The notes under the pieces: generated by a model
Seen by the model: the letters and a program-made list of their open reading frames with translations, nothing else
Database searches by the model: none
Told to the model about the DNA's origin: nothing
Made by a program: the position numbers and the translations under genes
Shown here: piece after piece, positions 9,896-22,435 of the stretch
Layout of the letters: each line of letters opens with the position of its first letter
How positions within the stretch are numbered: position 1 is the first letter of the stretch
DNA from: Lucinisca nassula
Taxonomy: Eukaryota > Mollusca > Bivalvia > Lucinida > Lucinidae
Reading direction: 5' to 3'
NCBI GenBank assembly: GCA_963580285.1
Contig: OY757010.1
Coordinates: 75,558,858-75,622,857, forward strand
DNA: 64,000 nucleotides

Positions 9896-12800
9896 GAGGG
9901 GAGTCACTTTTACCCCAGTGCTATAATTTGAACAATCTTAGATGAGGTGCACTATATGAAACTTCATACTAAATACCAAAGACATGAGCCTTGTGGTTTC
10001 AGAGAAGAAGATTTAAAGGTTTTCCCTATGTAAGTCTTTGTAAAGGGACAATTTCTGGCACCAAGGCTATCATTTGAACAATCTTTGTAGAGGTCCACTA
10101 GATGAAGCTACACACCAAATATTCCTTGTGGTTTCAGAGGAGAAGATTTTTTAAGATTTTTCCTATATAAGTTAATGTAAAACTAAAGGGTCCCAGGGTG
10201 GGGGCATTTTTGGCCCCAGGGCTAGAATTTGAACAATCTTGATAGAGGTCCACAAGACAAAGCTTCATACCAAATATCAAACACCTGAGCATTCTGGTCT
10301 CAGACAAGAAGAATTTTAAAGGTTTTCCCTATGCAAGTCTATGTAAAAACAAAGGGCCAACAGGGCAGGGGCATTTTTGGCCCCAGGGCTATAATTTTAA
10401 CAATCTTGGTAGAGGTCCACTAGATGAAGCTACACATCAAATATCAAAGACCTGGGCCTTGCGTTTTCAGAGGAGAGGATTTTTTAAGATTTTTCCTATA
10501 TAAATCAATGTAAAACCAAAGGGTCCCAGGGTGGGGGTATTTTTGGCCCCAGGGCTATAATTTGAACAATCTTGGTAGAGGTCCACAAGACAAAGCTTTC
10601 TTACCATACATGTATATCAAACACCTGAGCCTTCTGGTTTCTGAAAAGAAGATTTTTAAAGGTTTTCCCTATATAAGTCTATGTAAAACCAAAAGGCCCT
10701 GGGGCCGAGGCATTTTTGGCCCCAGTGCTACAATTTGAACAATCTTGATAAAGGTCATCAAGACGAAGCTTCATACCAAATATCAAACACCTGAGCCTTC
10801 TGGTTTCAGACAATAAGTTTTTAAATGTTTTCCCTATGTTACTCTATGTAAAACAGAAGTGCCCAGGGGCGGGGGTACTTTTCGCCCCAGGGCTATAATT
10901 TAAACAATCTTTGTAGAGGTCCACTGGATGAAGCTACACACCAAATATCAAAACCCTGGTCTTTGCAGTTTCAGAGGAGAAGACTTTTAAAGATTTTTCC
11001 TATATAAGTCTATGTAAAACCAAAGGGCCCCGAGGCGGGGGGCATTTTTGGCCCCAGAGCTATAATTTGAACAATGTTGATAGAGGTCCACTAGAAGACG
11101 CTTCATACCAAATATCAAAGACCTGGGCCTTGATATTTCAGAGAAGAAGATTTTTAAAGATTTTTCCTAAGTCTATGTAAAACCAAAGGGCCCCAGGGCG
11201 GGGGCATTTTTGGCCCCAGGGTTATAATTTGAACAATCTTGATAAAGGACCACAAGACAAAGCTTCATAGTATATATCAAACACCTGAGCCTTCTGGTTT
11301 CAGACAAGAAGACTTTCAAAGGTTTTCCCTATGTAAGTCTATGTAAAACTAAAGTGCCCTGGGGCGGGGGCATTTTTTGCCCCAGGGCTATAATTTAAAC
11401 AATCTTGGTAGAGGTCCACTAAATAAAGCTACGCAACAAATATCAAAGACCTGGGCCTTGCAGTTTCAGAAAAGATTTTTTAAGATTGTTCCTATATAAG
11501 TCAATGTAAAAGCAGAGGGCCCCGGGGCGGGGGAATTTTTGGCCCAAGAGCTATAATTTGAACAATCTTGATAGAGGTCCACTAGATGAAGCTTCACACC
11601 AAATATCAAAGACCTAGGCCTTGCGGTTTCAGAGAAGAAGATTTTTTCAGATTTTTCCTATATAAGCCAATGTAAAATCAAAAAGGGCCCTGGGTCCGGG
11701 TCATTTTTGGTACAAGGGCTATAATTTGAACAATCTTGGTAGAGGTCCACTAGATGAAGATTTTTTTAAAGATTTTTCCTATATAAGTCAATGTAAAACT
11801 TAAGGGGTCCGGGCCAGGGGCATTTCTTGGTTTTCCCTATATAAGCCCATGTAAAACCAAAGGGCCCTGGGCACGGGGGCATTTTTGGCCCCAGCACTAT
11901 AATTTGAACAATCTTGGTAGGGGTCCACTAGATGAAGCTTCATACCAAATATGAAAGACCTGGGCCTTGCGGTTTCAGAGAAGAAGATTTTTAAAGATTT
12001 TCCCTATATAAGCCCATATAAAACCAAAGGGCCCCAGAGTGGGGGCATTTATCGGCCCAGGGCTATAATTTGAACAATCTTAGTAGAGGTCCACTAGATG
12101 AAGCTACACACCAAATATCAAAGACCTCGGCCTTGTGGTTTCTGAGAAGAAGATTTTTTTAAGATTTTTCCTATATAAGTCAATGTAAAACTAAAGAGGT
12201 CCGGACCAGGGGCATTTCTTGGTCCCAGGACTATAATTAGAACAATTATGATAGAGGTCCACTAGATGAAGCTTCATACCAAATATCAAAGACCTAGGCC
12301 TTGTGGTTTCAGAGAAGAAGATTTTTAAAGTTTTTCCATATATTAGCCTATGTAAAACCAAAGGGCCCCGGGGCGGGGGCATTTTGGGCCCCAGCACTAT
12401 AATTTGAACAATTTTCGTAGGGGTCCACTAGATGAAACTTCATACCAAATATCAAAGACCTGGGCCTGGTGGTTTCAGAGAAGAAGATTTTTAAAGTTTT
12501 TCCCTATGTAAGTCAATGTAAAACCAAAGGGCCCCAGAGCGGGGGCATTTTTGGCCCCAGGGCAATAATTTGAACAATCTCGATAAAGGTCATCAAGACA
12601 AAGCTTCATTCCAAATATCAAACACCTGAGCCTCATGGTTTCAGATAAGAAGATTTTTTAAGGTTTTCCATATATAAGTCTGTGTAAAACCGAAAGGCCC
12701 AGGAGCAGGGGCATTTTTGGCCCAAGGGCTATAATTTTAACAATCTTGGTAGAGGTCCACTAGCTGATGCTTCATACCAAATATCAAACACCTAGGCCTT

Positions 12801-14591
12801 GTGGTTTCAGTGAAGAAGATTTTTCCAGATTTTCCCTATATAAGTCTATGAGTCTATGTAAAACCAAAGGGCCCCGGAGCAGGGGTATTTTTGGCCCAAG
12901 GGCTATAATTTGAACAATCTTGGTAGAGGTCCACAAGATAGAGCTTCATACCAAATATCAAAGACCTTGGCCTTGCAGTTTCAGAGAAGAAGATTTTTAA
13001 AGATTTTCCCTATATAAACCTATGCAAAACCAAAGGGCCCCGGGGCGGGGGCATTTTTGGCTCCAGCACTATAATTTGAACAATCTTGGTAGGGGTCCAC
13101 TAGATGAAGCTTCATACCAAATATCAAAGTCCTGGGCCTTGCGGTTTCAGAGAAGGAGATTTTTAAAGCTTTTCCCTATATAAGCCTATGTAAAACCAAA
13201 AGGCCCGGGGACGGGGGCATTTTTTGCCCCACCACTATAAATTGAAAATCTTGGTAGGGGTCCACTCGATGAAGCTTCATACCAAATATCAAAGTCCTGG
13301 GCCTTGCGGTTTCAGAGAAGAAGATTTTTAAAGATTTTCCCTTTATAAGCCTATGTAAAACCAAAGGGCCCCAGGGCAGGGACATTTTTGGCCTCAGCAC
13401 TATAATTTGAATAATCTTGTTAGGGGTCCTTTAGATGAAGCTTCATACCAAATATAAAAGACCTAGGCCTTGTGGTTTCAGAGAAGAAGATTTTCAAAGA
13501 TTTTCCCTATATAAGTCTATGTAAAACCAAAGGGCCCGGGGCGGGGGCATTTTTGGCCCAAGGGCTATAATTTGAACAATCTTGGTAGAGGTCCATTAGA
13601 TGAAGCTTCATTCTAAATATCAAAGTCCTGGGCCTTGCAGTTTCAGAGAAGAAGATTTTTTTAAAGATTTTCCCTATATAAGCCTATGTAATACCAAAGG
13701 GCCCGGGGACTGGGGCATTTTTTGCCCAAGCACTATAATTTGAACAATCTTGGCAGGGGTCCACTAGATGAAGCTTCATACGAAATATCAAAGTCCTGAG
13801 CTTTGTGGTTTCAGAGAAGAAGATTTTTAAAGATTTTCCCTATATAAGTCTATGTAAAACCAAAGGGCCCCGGGGCGGGGGCATTTTTGGCCCCAGCACT
13901 ATAATTTGAACAATCTTGGTAGGGGTCCACTAGATGAAGCTTCATACCAAATATCAAAGACCTGGGCCTTGTGGTTTCAGAGAAGAAGATTTTCAAAGAT
14001 TTTCCCTATATAAGCCCATGTAAAACCAAAGGGCCCCATGGCGGGGGCATTTTTTGTCCCAGCACTATAATTTGAACAATCTTAGTAGGGGTCCACTAGA
14101 TGAAGCTTCATACCAAATATCAAAGTCCTGGGCCTTGTGGTTTCAGAGAAGAAGATTTTTAAAGATTTTCCCTATGTAAGCCTATGTAAAACCAAAGGGC
14201 CCCAGGGCGGGGGCATTTTTGGCCCAAGCACTATAATTTGAACAATCTTGGTAGGGGTCCACTAGATGAAGCTTCATACCAAATATCAAAGATCTGGGCC
14301 TTGTGGTTTCAGAGAAGAAGATTTTTTAAGCTTTTGGTGAAAAAAATCTATTTTTGGCTCCTGTGACCTAGATGTGCAACGGACCGGAACCATTTGAACA
14401 ACTTTGAAAGGGGACCACCTAAGGATCATTCCTGTGAAGTTTGGTCAAAATCCGATCAGTGGTTTAGGAGGAGATGTCGTTTAAAGAAATTGTTTACGCA
14501 CGGACGCACGGACGCACGGACGGACGCACGACGGACGACGGACAAAAAGTGATCCCAAAAGCTCACCTCGTCACTACGTGACGGTGAGCTA
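9896..14591 (+). mobile_element. HINE-like element with ~166-bp satellite core (about 26 units), 5' end not seen
   Basis: About 26 tandem units of near 166 bp (ctataatttgaacaatcttgg, gaagcttcataccaaatatc, gtggtttcagagaagaagat, ccctatataagcc). Left units are diverged; right units become nearly uniform. The array closes with a unique 3' module from about 14330 (cggaccggaaccatttgaac), an acggacgc microsatellite at 14500-14540 and a hairpin agctcacctcgtcactacgtgacggtgagct. No 5' CAAG-hairpin is present, so the left end is truncated or decayed. Non-coding; the small frames within it repeat with the satellite. Confidence 0.75.
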
Positions 14592-17430
14592 ACAAGAGGG
14601 CCATGATGGCCCTGGATCGCTCACCTGATCCATAGTGTAACAAGTGGGCCCCAGAGAGGGCCATTATTGGCCCCAGGGCTTTAATGTGCATAATATTGAG
14701 GGAGGTCTTAAAGGTGAAGCTTCATACCAAACATCAACAAAGGCTATAATTTGAACAATCTTGGCAAAGGTCCACTAGATGAAGCTTCACATCAAATATC
14801 AAAGACCTGGGCCTAGCGGTTTCAGAGAAGAAGATTTTGCCTCTATAAGCCTATGTAAAACCAAAGGGCCCCGGGACGGGGGCATTTTTTGCCCCAGCAC
14901 TATAATTTGAACAATCTTGGTAGGGGTCCACAAGATGAAGCTTCATACCAAATATCAAAGACCTGGGCTTTGTGGTTTCAGAGTAGAAGATTTTTAAAGA
15001 TTTTCCCTATATAAGACTATGTAAAACCAAAGGGCCCAGTGGCGGGGGCATTTTTTGTCCCAGCAATAAAATTTGAACAGTCTTGGTAGGGGTCCACTAG
15101 ATGAAACTTCATACCAAATATCAAAGTCCTGGGCCTTGTGGTTTCAGAGAAGAAAATTTTTAAAGATTTTCCCTATATAAGCCTATGTAAAACCAAAGGG
15201 CCCCAGGGTGGGGGCATTTTTGGCCCCAGCACTATAATTTGAACAATCTTGGTAGGGGTCCACTAGATGAAGCTTCATACCAAATATCAAAGACCTGGGC
15301 CTAGTGGTTTCAGAGAAGAAGATTTTTAAAGATTTTCCCTATATAAGACTATGCAAAACCAAAGGGCCCATTGGCGGGGGCATTTTTTGTCCCAGCACTA
15401 TAATTTGAACAATCTTGGTAGGGGTCCACTAGATGAAGCTTCATACCAAATATAAAAGACCTGGGCCTTGTGGTTTCAGAGAAGAAGATTTTTAAAGATT
15501 TTCCCTATATAAGCCCATGTAAAACCAAAGGGCCCAGTGGCGGGGGCATTTTTTGTCCCAGCACTATAATTTGAACAATCTTGGTAGGGGTCCACTAGAT
15601 GAAGCTTCATACCAACTATCAAAGACCTGGGCCATGTGGTTTCAGAGAAGAAGATTTTTAAAGATTTTCCCTATATAAGCCTATGTAAAACCAAAGGGCC
15701 CTGGGGCGGGGGCATTTTTGGCCCCAGCACTATAATTTGAACAATCTTGGTAGGGGTCCACTAGATGAAGCTTCATACCAAATATCAAAGACCTGGGCCT
15801 TGTGGTTTCAGAGAAGAAGATTTTTAAAGATTTTCCCTATATAAGCCAATGTAAAACCAAAGGGCCCCGTGCGGGGGCATTTTTTGTCCCAGCAATAAAA
15901 TTTGAACAATCTTGGTAGGGGTCCACTAGATGCAACTTCATACCAAATATCAAAGTCCTGGGCCTTGTGGTTTCAGAGAAGAAAATTTTTTAAAGATTTT
16001 CCCGATATAAGCCTATGTAAAACCAAAGGGCCCCGGGGCGGGGGCATTTTTGGCCCCAGCACTATAATTTGAACAATCTTGGTAGGGGTCCACTAGATGA
16101 AGCTTCATAACAAATATCAAAGACCTGGGCCTTGTGGTTTCAGAGAAGAAGATTTTTAAAGATTTTCCCTATATAAGCCTATGTAAAACCAAAGGGCCCG
16201 GTGGCGGGGGCATTTTTTGTCCCAGCACTATAATTTGAACAATCTTGGTAGGGGTCCACTAGATGAAGCTTCATACCAAATATCAAGGCCCTGGGCCTTG
16301 TGGTTTCAGAGAAGAAGATTTTTAAAGATTTTCCCTATATAAGCCTATGTAAAACCAAAGGGCCCCGGGGCGGGGGCATTTTTGGCCCCAGCACTATAAT
16401 TTGAACAATCTTGGTAGGGGTTCACTAGATGAAGCTTCATTCCGAATTTCAAAGACCTGGGCCTTGTGGTTTCAGAGAAGAAGATTTTTAAAGATTTTCC
16501 CTATATAAGCCAATGTAAAACCAAAGGGCCCCGTGGCGGGGGCATTTTTTGTCCCAGCACTAAAATTTGAACAATCTTGGTAGGGGTCCACTAGATGATG
16601 CTTCATACCAAATATCAAAGTCCTGGGTCTATTGGTTTCAGAGAAGAAGATTTTTAAAGCTCTTCCCTATATAAGCCCATGTAAAACCAAAGGGCCCCGG
16701 AGCGGGGGCATTTTTGGCCCCAGCACTATAATTTGAACAATCTTGGTAGGGGTCCACTAGATGAAGCTTCATACCAAATATCAAAGACCTGGGCCTTGTG
16801 GTTTCAGAGAAGAAGATTTTTAAAGATTTTCCCTATATAAGCCTATGTAAAACCAAAGGGCCCCAGGGCGGGGGCATTTTTGGCCCCAGCACTATAATTT
16901 GAACAATCTTGGTAGGGGTCCACTAGATGAAGCTTCATACCAAATATCAAAGACCTGGGCCTTGTGGTTTCAGAGAAGAAGATTTTTAAAGATTTTCCCT
17001 ATATAAGCCTATGTAAAACCAAAGGGCCCGGTGGCGGGGGCATTTTTTGTCCCAGCACTATAATTTGAACAATCTTGGTAGGGGTCCACTAGATGAAGCT
17101 TCATACCAAATATCAAAGACCTGGGCCTTGTGGTTTCAGAGAAGAAGATTTTTTAAGTTTTTGGTGAAAAAAATCTATTTTTGGCTCCTGTGACCTAGAT
17201 GTGCAACGGACCGGAACCATTTGAACAACTTTGAAAGGGGACCACCTAAGGATCATTCCTGTGAAGTTTGGTCAAAATCCGATCAGTGGTTTAGGAGGAG
17301 ATGTCGTTTAAAGAAATTGTTTACGCACGGACGCACGGACGCACGCACGGACGCACGGACCCACGCACGACGGACGACGGACAAAAAGTGATCCCAAAAG
17401 CTCACCTCGTCACTACGTGACGGTGAGCTA
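14592..17430 (+). mobile_element. HINE-like element with ~166-bp satellite core, both ends present
   Basis: Begins acaag at 14592 with a 5' hairpin gggccatgatggccc and the motif cgctcacctgat. The core is about 15 units of 166 bp, the same satellite as the preceding element. It ends with a near-identical copy of the same 3' module (17150-17430), the acggacgc microsatellite and the gtgagct hairpin, followed by an A-run. The two elements sit head to tail with no spacer. Confidence 0.8.
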
Positions 17431-17915
17431 AAAAAAAATGTGAAAAATTAATCAAGTTATCGGTCGGAAATGGTGGGGATGGACGGACGGACAGACGGAC
17501 GGACGGACAGATGGACGGACAGACGGACGGACGGACAGTTACCGGAGGGTATATTATAATATCCCAGCACTATTGTGTAATGGGGTATAACAAAAAGAAG
17601 AAAAGGAAAAAAAAAAAAAAAGGTAAAAAAAAGGAATGAAAAACAAAAAATGAGAAAAAAAAAACGAAAAAAAAAAAAATTCATTGCAAAAAGAAAGAAA
17701 AGAAAAATAAACGGAAAAATAAGAAAAGAAAAAACGAGAAAAAAAGGAAAAAAAAAAGAAAATTCCATTCCTCCACGGGGGTTTGAACTCACGCCCCTCA
17801 GATTCATAGCACAAATTAATCCAGTTATTGGTCGGAAATGGTGGGGACGGACGGACGGACAGACACCGGAGGGTATATTGTAATATCCCAGCACTATCGT
17901 GTGATGGGGTATAAC
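17431..17915. repeat. Decayed 3' ends of hairpin elements with A-rich spacers
   Basis: Two degenerate copies of one 3' end: a (gacg)n microsatellite, accggagggtatatt and a hairpin near 17553-17586 and 17875-17914 (atatcccagcactat...gggtata). Between them are long A-rich tracts and a partial SINE head (ggtttgaactcacgcccctc, 17773-17815). Phe-rich frames here are the complement of the A-rich tracts. Confidence 0.6.
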
Positions 17916-18195
17916 AAAAAGAAGAAAAGGGTGAAAAAAAAAGGGAAAAAAAAGGAATGAAAAACCAAAAATGAGGAAAATTAAAAAAAATAAGAAAAAA
18001 TAAATAAATTCATTGCCAAAATGAAAAAGAAAGAAAAAGAAAAAAGAACACACACAAAAAAAAAAAAAGAAAAAACGAAAAAAAAAAAAAAAAAATTTCC
18101 ATTCCTCGACGGAGATTTGAACTCACGCCCCTCAGATTCATAGTCAACAATAGGATTTGTAGTCCAGCACTCTAACCACTACACTGGCAGTGATA
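17916..18195 (-). mobile_element. tRNA-derived SINE head with A-rich body
   Basis: On the minus strand 18195-18098 shows TAGTGGTTAGAGTGC (A box) and GAGTTCAAATCTCC (B box), which is tRNA-like but with a long insert between arms, so I call a SINE head and not a tRNA gene. An A-rich stretch follows down to about 17916. The head at 17773-17815 is a second, truncated copy. Confidence 0.6.
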
Positions 18196-18209
18196 ATCAA
18201 TATATTTCA

Positions 18210-18786
18210 TAAATTAAAGGAATAAGTGCGCAGAAACTATTTAATGGGAATTGTTAACGACCAATTTTTCGTTAAATGTTAACGCATTTTGTGTATTCAC
18301 AACACAAAACCTGCTTATTATGGTCGTTTATACATCAGTGCAGTTTCATCCAAATATTCCATATAGTAAAGGAATAAGTCCCCAAAAACCATTTAATCGG
18401 AATTTTTAACGACCATAATTCCGTTAAATGTTAATGTATTTTGCCCATTTACAATCCCAAACCACTCATACCCAATGCCAATGTGTATACAAAATTTGAA
18501 GAAAATCCGTGAAAAAATATTCAAGTTATTGATCGGAAACGCCCCAAAACCCCTTATTTTGAACTAAAAAGGGCCATAACTCTGTCAAATGTTAACGGAT
18601 TTTGCCCATTAACAATCCCATACCACTCATTCCCGATATATACATGTATGCAAAATTTGAAAAAAATTCGTTAAAAATTACTCAAGTTATCGATCGGAAA
18701 TGGTGCGGACGGACGGACGGACGGACGGACAGACACCGGAGGGTATAACATAATACCCCACCACTATCGTGTGGTGGGGTATAAAA
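18210..18786 (+). mobile_element. HINE-like 3' portion with ~180-bp repeats
   Basis: Three partial repeats (ggaataagt, gttaaatgttaa, tttgcccatt, caagttatcgatcggaaa) lead into a (gacg)n microsatellite at 18710-18732 and a near-perfect hairpin taccccaccac/gtggtggggta at 18754-18781, then aaaaat. No 5' end was found. Confidence 0.6.
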
Positions 18787-20149
18787 ATCGGCATTTTCAG
18801 CAATCAAAGGGACGTAACTCTATGATAAATGGGTCAACTTGGCCGGTATTCCAACTCATCCTAGGTTTTATCTCCATTCACCTTACATATAGGTTTCAGA
18901 AAGATTAGATCAAAACTGCAGGGGCTACGCTGATGACAAGGTAAAAAATCGACATTTTCAGCCATCAAAGGGACATAACTATATAGTAAATGGGGCAACT
19001 TAGCCGGTTTTCGAACTCATCCGAGGTTTTATCCCCAGCCACCTTACATATAAGTTTCAGAAAGATTCGATCAAAACTGAAGGGGCTACAGTGATGACAA
19101 GGTCAAAAATCAACATTTTCAGCAATCAAAGGGACCTTACTCTATGATAAATAGGCCACCTTTGCTGGTATGCGAACTCATCCGAGGTTTTATCCCCAGC
19201 CACCTTGCATATAAGTTTCAGAAAGATCCAATCAAAACTGAAAGGGCTACGGTGATGAAAAGGTCAAAAATCGGCATTTTCAGCAATCAAAGGGACGTTA
19301 CTCTGTGATAAATGGACCAACTTTGCTGGTTTTCGAACTCATCCGAGATTTTATCCTCAGCCACTTTACATATAAGTTTCAGAAAGATTCGATCAAAACT
19401 GAAAGGGCTACAGTGATGACAAGGTCAAAAATCAGCATTTTCAGCAATCAAAGGGATGTTACTCTACGATAAATGGGCCGACTTGGTCAGTTTTCGAACT
19501 CATCCGAGATTTTATCCCCAGCCACCTTACATATAAGTTTCAGAAAGATCCGATCAAAACTGAAGGGGCTACGGTGATGACAAGGTCGAAAATCGGCATT
19601 TTCAGCAATCAAAGGGACGTAACTCTATGATAAATCTGCGGACTTGGCCAGTTTTCGAACTCATCCGAGGTTTTATCCCCAGCCACATTACATATAAGTT
19701 TCAAAAAGATCCGATCAAAACTGAATGGGCTACGGTGATGACAAGGTCGAAAATTGGTATTTTCAGCAATCAAAGGGACGTAACTCTATGATAATTGGGC
19801 CGACTTGGCCGGTTTTCGAACTCATCCGAGTTTTTATCCCCAGTCACCTTACATATAAGTTTCAGAAAGATCCGATCAAAACTGAAGGCGCTACGGTGAT
19901 GACAAGCATTTTCCGCTAGTAAGTCTATGGGACCTTGTGGTTACCATAGGAACCAAAGTTTTAGAGCGATTTCGAAAAAAAGTTTATGTCATCAATGCCC
20001 CCACCAGACGCATGCTACCGATGAGAAATGATTGAGATCAGCCTGCAGGATACAGAGATATAGCTGCTCAAAAGTGTGGACGGACGACGGACGACGGACG
20101 ACCCACTATACTATAAGCTCCCCTGGAGCCTTCGGCCCAGGTGAGCTAA
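18787..20149 (+). mobile_element. HINE-like element with ~162-bp repeats, 5' truncated
   Basis: About seven and a half units near 162 bp (gcattttcagcaatcaaagg, gaactcatccgaggttttat, gaaagatccgatcaaaactg). The 3' end has a (ggacgac)n microsatellite at 20079-20103 and a hairpin 20115-20146 (agctcccctggagcc/ggcccaggtgagct), then aaaaa. The array starts exactly at the A-run that ends the element on its left. Confidence 0.7.
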
Positions 20150-20782
20150 AAAGCCACAGTGACCTTGACCTTGAGGTCATGACCCTGAAAGTCGAACTCG
20201 CTCTAGATATTTTTATAAGGAACATTTGTGTGAAGTTATATTGAAATTGGAGAAGAAATGGAGGCTCTAGAGCGATGACAATGTTTTCTAAAAATAGCCA
20301 CAGTGACCTTGACCTTGAGGCCATGAACCTGAAAGTCAAACTCGCTCGAGATATTTTTATACATTTGTGTGAAGTTATATTGAAATTGGTGAAGAAATGG
20401 AGGCTCTAGAGCGATGACAAAGTTTTTCTAAACATAGCCACAGTGACCTTGACCTTGAGGTCATGACCTTGACAGTCAAACTCGCTCGAGATTTTTTTAT
20501 AAGGGACTTTTGTGTGAAGTCATATTGAAATTGGTGAAGAGATGTAGGCGCTAGAGCGATGACAAAGTTTTTCTAAAAATAGCCACAGTGACCTTGACCT
20601 TGAGGTCATGACCTTGAAAGTCGAACTCGCTCGAGATTTTTTTATAAGGAACATTTGTGTGAAGTAATATTAAAACAGGTCAAGAAATGTAGGCGCTAGA
20701 GCGATGACAAAAGTACTTACGTACGTACGGGACAAATGCTATATCCCCCCCTCACAACTATGTTGTGCAAGGGGATAAAAAT
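20150..20782 (+). mobile_element. HINE-like element with ~144-bp repeats, 5' truncated
   Basis: Four units near 144 bp (agccacagtgaccttgacct, tgtgtgaagttatattgaaa, tagagcgatgacaa). It ends with a cgtacgtacg tract at 20718-20728 and a hairpin 20742-20776 (tatcccccc...aggggata), then aaaaat. It again begins directly after the A-run of its left neighbour. Confidence 0.65.
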
Positions 20783-20955
20783 GTGTTCAAAGGACACGGA
20801 AGCCCCCCATCAACTGGCTCAATCAAGAAAACTTATACTGAAAGTTGCCAATGCCATCTCAAATATGGATGCAGACAAGAACGCAGACCCACAGGGGTAA
20901 CAACACTACATGCCCTTTTCTTCTTTCTTCGACTGACTGGGCATAAAAATTGTCT
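20783..20955 (+). repeat. Dispersed repeat family B, copy 1
   Basis: About 170 bp shared with 26727-26912 (tgtgttcaa(a/g)ggacac, caaatatggatgcagac, gggcataaaaa). It ends in atgccc...gggcat followed by an A-run, the same 3' signature as the larger hairpin elements. Confidence 0.55.
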
Positions 20956-21017
20956 CTTGTGCAAAAAATGGCAGGAATTATGTCAGATGTAGCCATTCAG
21001 CTGTAACTATCATATGA

Positions 21018-21249
21018 GCCCCGTCAAGCGAATTTGTGTCTTCGAGCAAACCGTCATGACAAATTGTAACTGTGAATGTCCAGCCATTCAGAGGGGCCAG
21101 GGATATGGCTTTCTGTCTGAAGGTTCCTCTTGATTCACTGCTTGTATAAGCGAGCAGCAAAGGTTCTGGCGAGACTGCGTGGATGCGCAGGCTCGCCTGA
21201 ACCTTCGCTGCTCGCATAGGCGATAAGTACCAAAATCACTTGACGGGGC
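21018..21249. mobile_element. MITE with gccccgtcaag terminal inverted repeats
   Basis: Outer inverted ends gccccgtcaag (21018) and cttgacggggc (21249) enclose a second hairpin at 21148-21214 (gcgagcagc(a)aaggttc...gaaccttcgctgctcgc). Length is 232 bp and it is non-coding. No clear target duplication was found, so the superfamily is not assigned. Confidence 0.6.
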
Positions 21250-21254
21250 CGATA

Positions 21255-21820
21255 TACAGAGGAGCCTCGCTATAATGATAGTATTTGTTCCCTGACCATG
21301 AGACGCTATAGCAAATTTTTTGCTATACATAATCCCAATAAGGAGTAAATTTTGTGGACACTTCTTAGAATCGCCTCACCGAGGCGATTCTTACAACCGT
21401 GAGGCGATTCTAACAAATATCCATAACATTTGTTTCTTGAATTATTAAATAATAACAATATTCCCATTAATCTGTCTTATCTTGAGCTAAGCAATGGTTC
21501 CACTGGATGTGTCATTATAACAAGTTTTATCCTTATATTGAATGTCAGTAAAAAATGGATATTTACATTTACAGTGTAAAGTCTAATGTAAACCTATAGA
21601 GAACAATTGCGTTCATACTTCCATGAATGCATCGAATCACATGATTTTTAGTGACGTTAAGTGACGTCATTCTAAACCATTGTTCTCTAAGGGCGTTGAT
21701 GACATCAACGCTGCTTCGCTCTTTGTACAAAAACAGCGTGTAAATGTTTTTCAGCTTTAAAAGTTTGCCATACAAGAATTTTTTTCGCCCAGTGATGAGG
21801 GGCAAATAATGTAAATATAA
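21255..21820. other. MITE fragments and hairpins, no gene
   Basis: At 21257 a cagaggagcctcgctataat end resembles the TIR of the MITE at 49382. At 21366-21415 lies a cgcctca/tgaggcg hairpin. At 21590-21710 a fragment shares ttcatacttccatgaatgca with the palindrome at 26355 and has tagagaacaatt...cattgttctcta arms. Confidence 0.5.
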
Positions 21821-22435
21821 ACAAGAGGCTCAATGAGCCTAAACCGCTCACCTGAGGAACTTAAGTTTTAACAATTCACAGACTTGACTACTAAATCTGC
21901 TAATAGAATCCAGCCCATTGACCCTTACAGGATATAAGTCATCATTATTGCATTGCATTCCAAGTTTGAGACTTCTAGCTTCTATAGTTCCTGAGAAATC
22001 TTTGACGAAAATTCAACATTGGTCAAAATGGAGAGAAAGAAGAATGAAAGAACAGATGAACAAATAAGCTGAGAAAGCCCAATGTCTCTTACACAAAATA
22101 AGTCATCATTATTCTATTGAATACCAAATTTGATGCTTCTAGCTTTTATAGTTCCTGAGAAATCTTTGATTAAAAATTTAACATTGGTCTATTATCTCTA
22201 TATGGAGAGAAAGAAGAATGAAGGAACAAATGAAACAGACTAGCTCCAAAACCTAATGCAGCCTTTCTCCTTGCCCAATGGTGCTACACATAAAATTTAA
22301 ACAAGATTGGTCGACTGCCTTCTGAGATATGCTTCATTGAAAGTGTGGACGACGGATGGACGGACGACAGACGACGGACTCCGGAGCCTTGGTATACTAT
22401 CAGCTCACTGGAGCCTTTGGCTCAGGTGAGCTAAA
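21821..22435 (+). mobile_element. Complete short HINE-like element (615 bp)
   Basis: The clearest small example of the shared plan. It starts acaag with 5' hairpin aggctcaatgagcct, then motif cgctcacctgag. The core is two diverged units near 190 bp (cttctagctt(c/t)tatagttcc, gagaaatctttga). A (gacg)n microsatellite at 22344-22380 precedes hairpin 22402-22432, whose right arm ctcaggtgagct complements the 5' motif, then taaaaa. No coding capacity. Its apex gagcc...ggctc also repeats the 5' hairpin core. Confidence 0.75.

Noticed and set aside
9896..17160. Regularly spaced repeats that could suggest a CRISPR array
   Set aside because: Units are contiguous 166 bp satellites without unique spacers, in an intron-bearing animal-type genome.
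17457..18053. A 198-residue Phe-rich frame resembling a membrane protein
   Set aside because: It is the complement of A-rich tracts and decayed microsatellites; no conserved domain.
18098..18195. A possible tRNA gene on the minus strand
   Set aside because: A- and B-box-like motifs are present, but the arms are separated by extra sequence and an A-rich body follows, so it is a SINE head.
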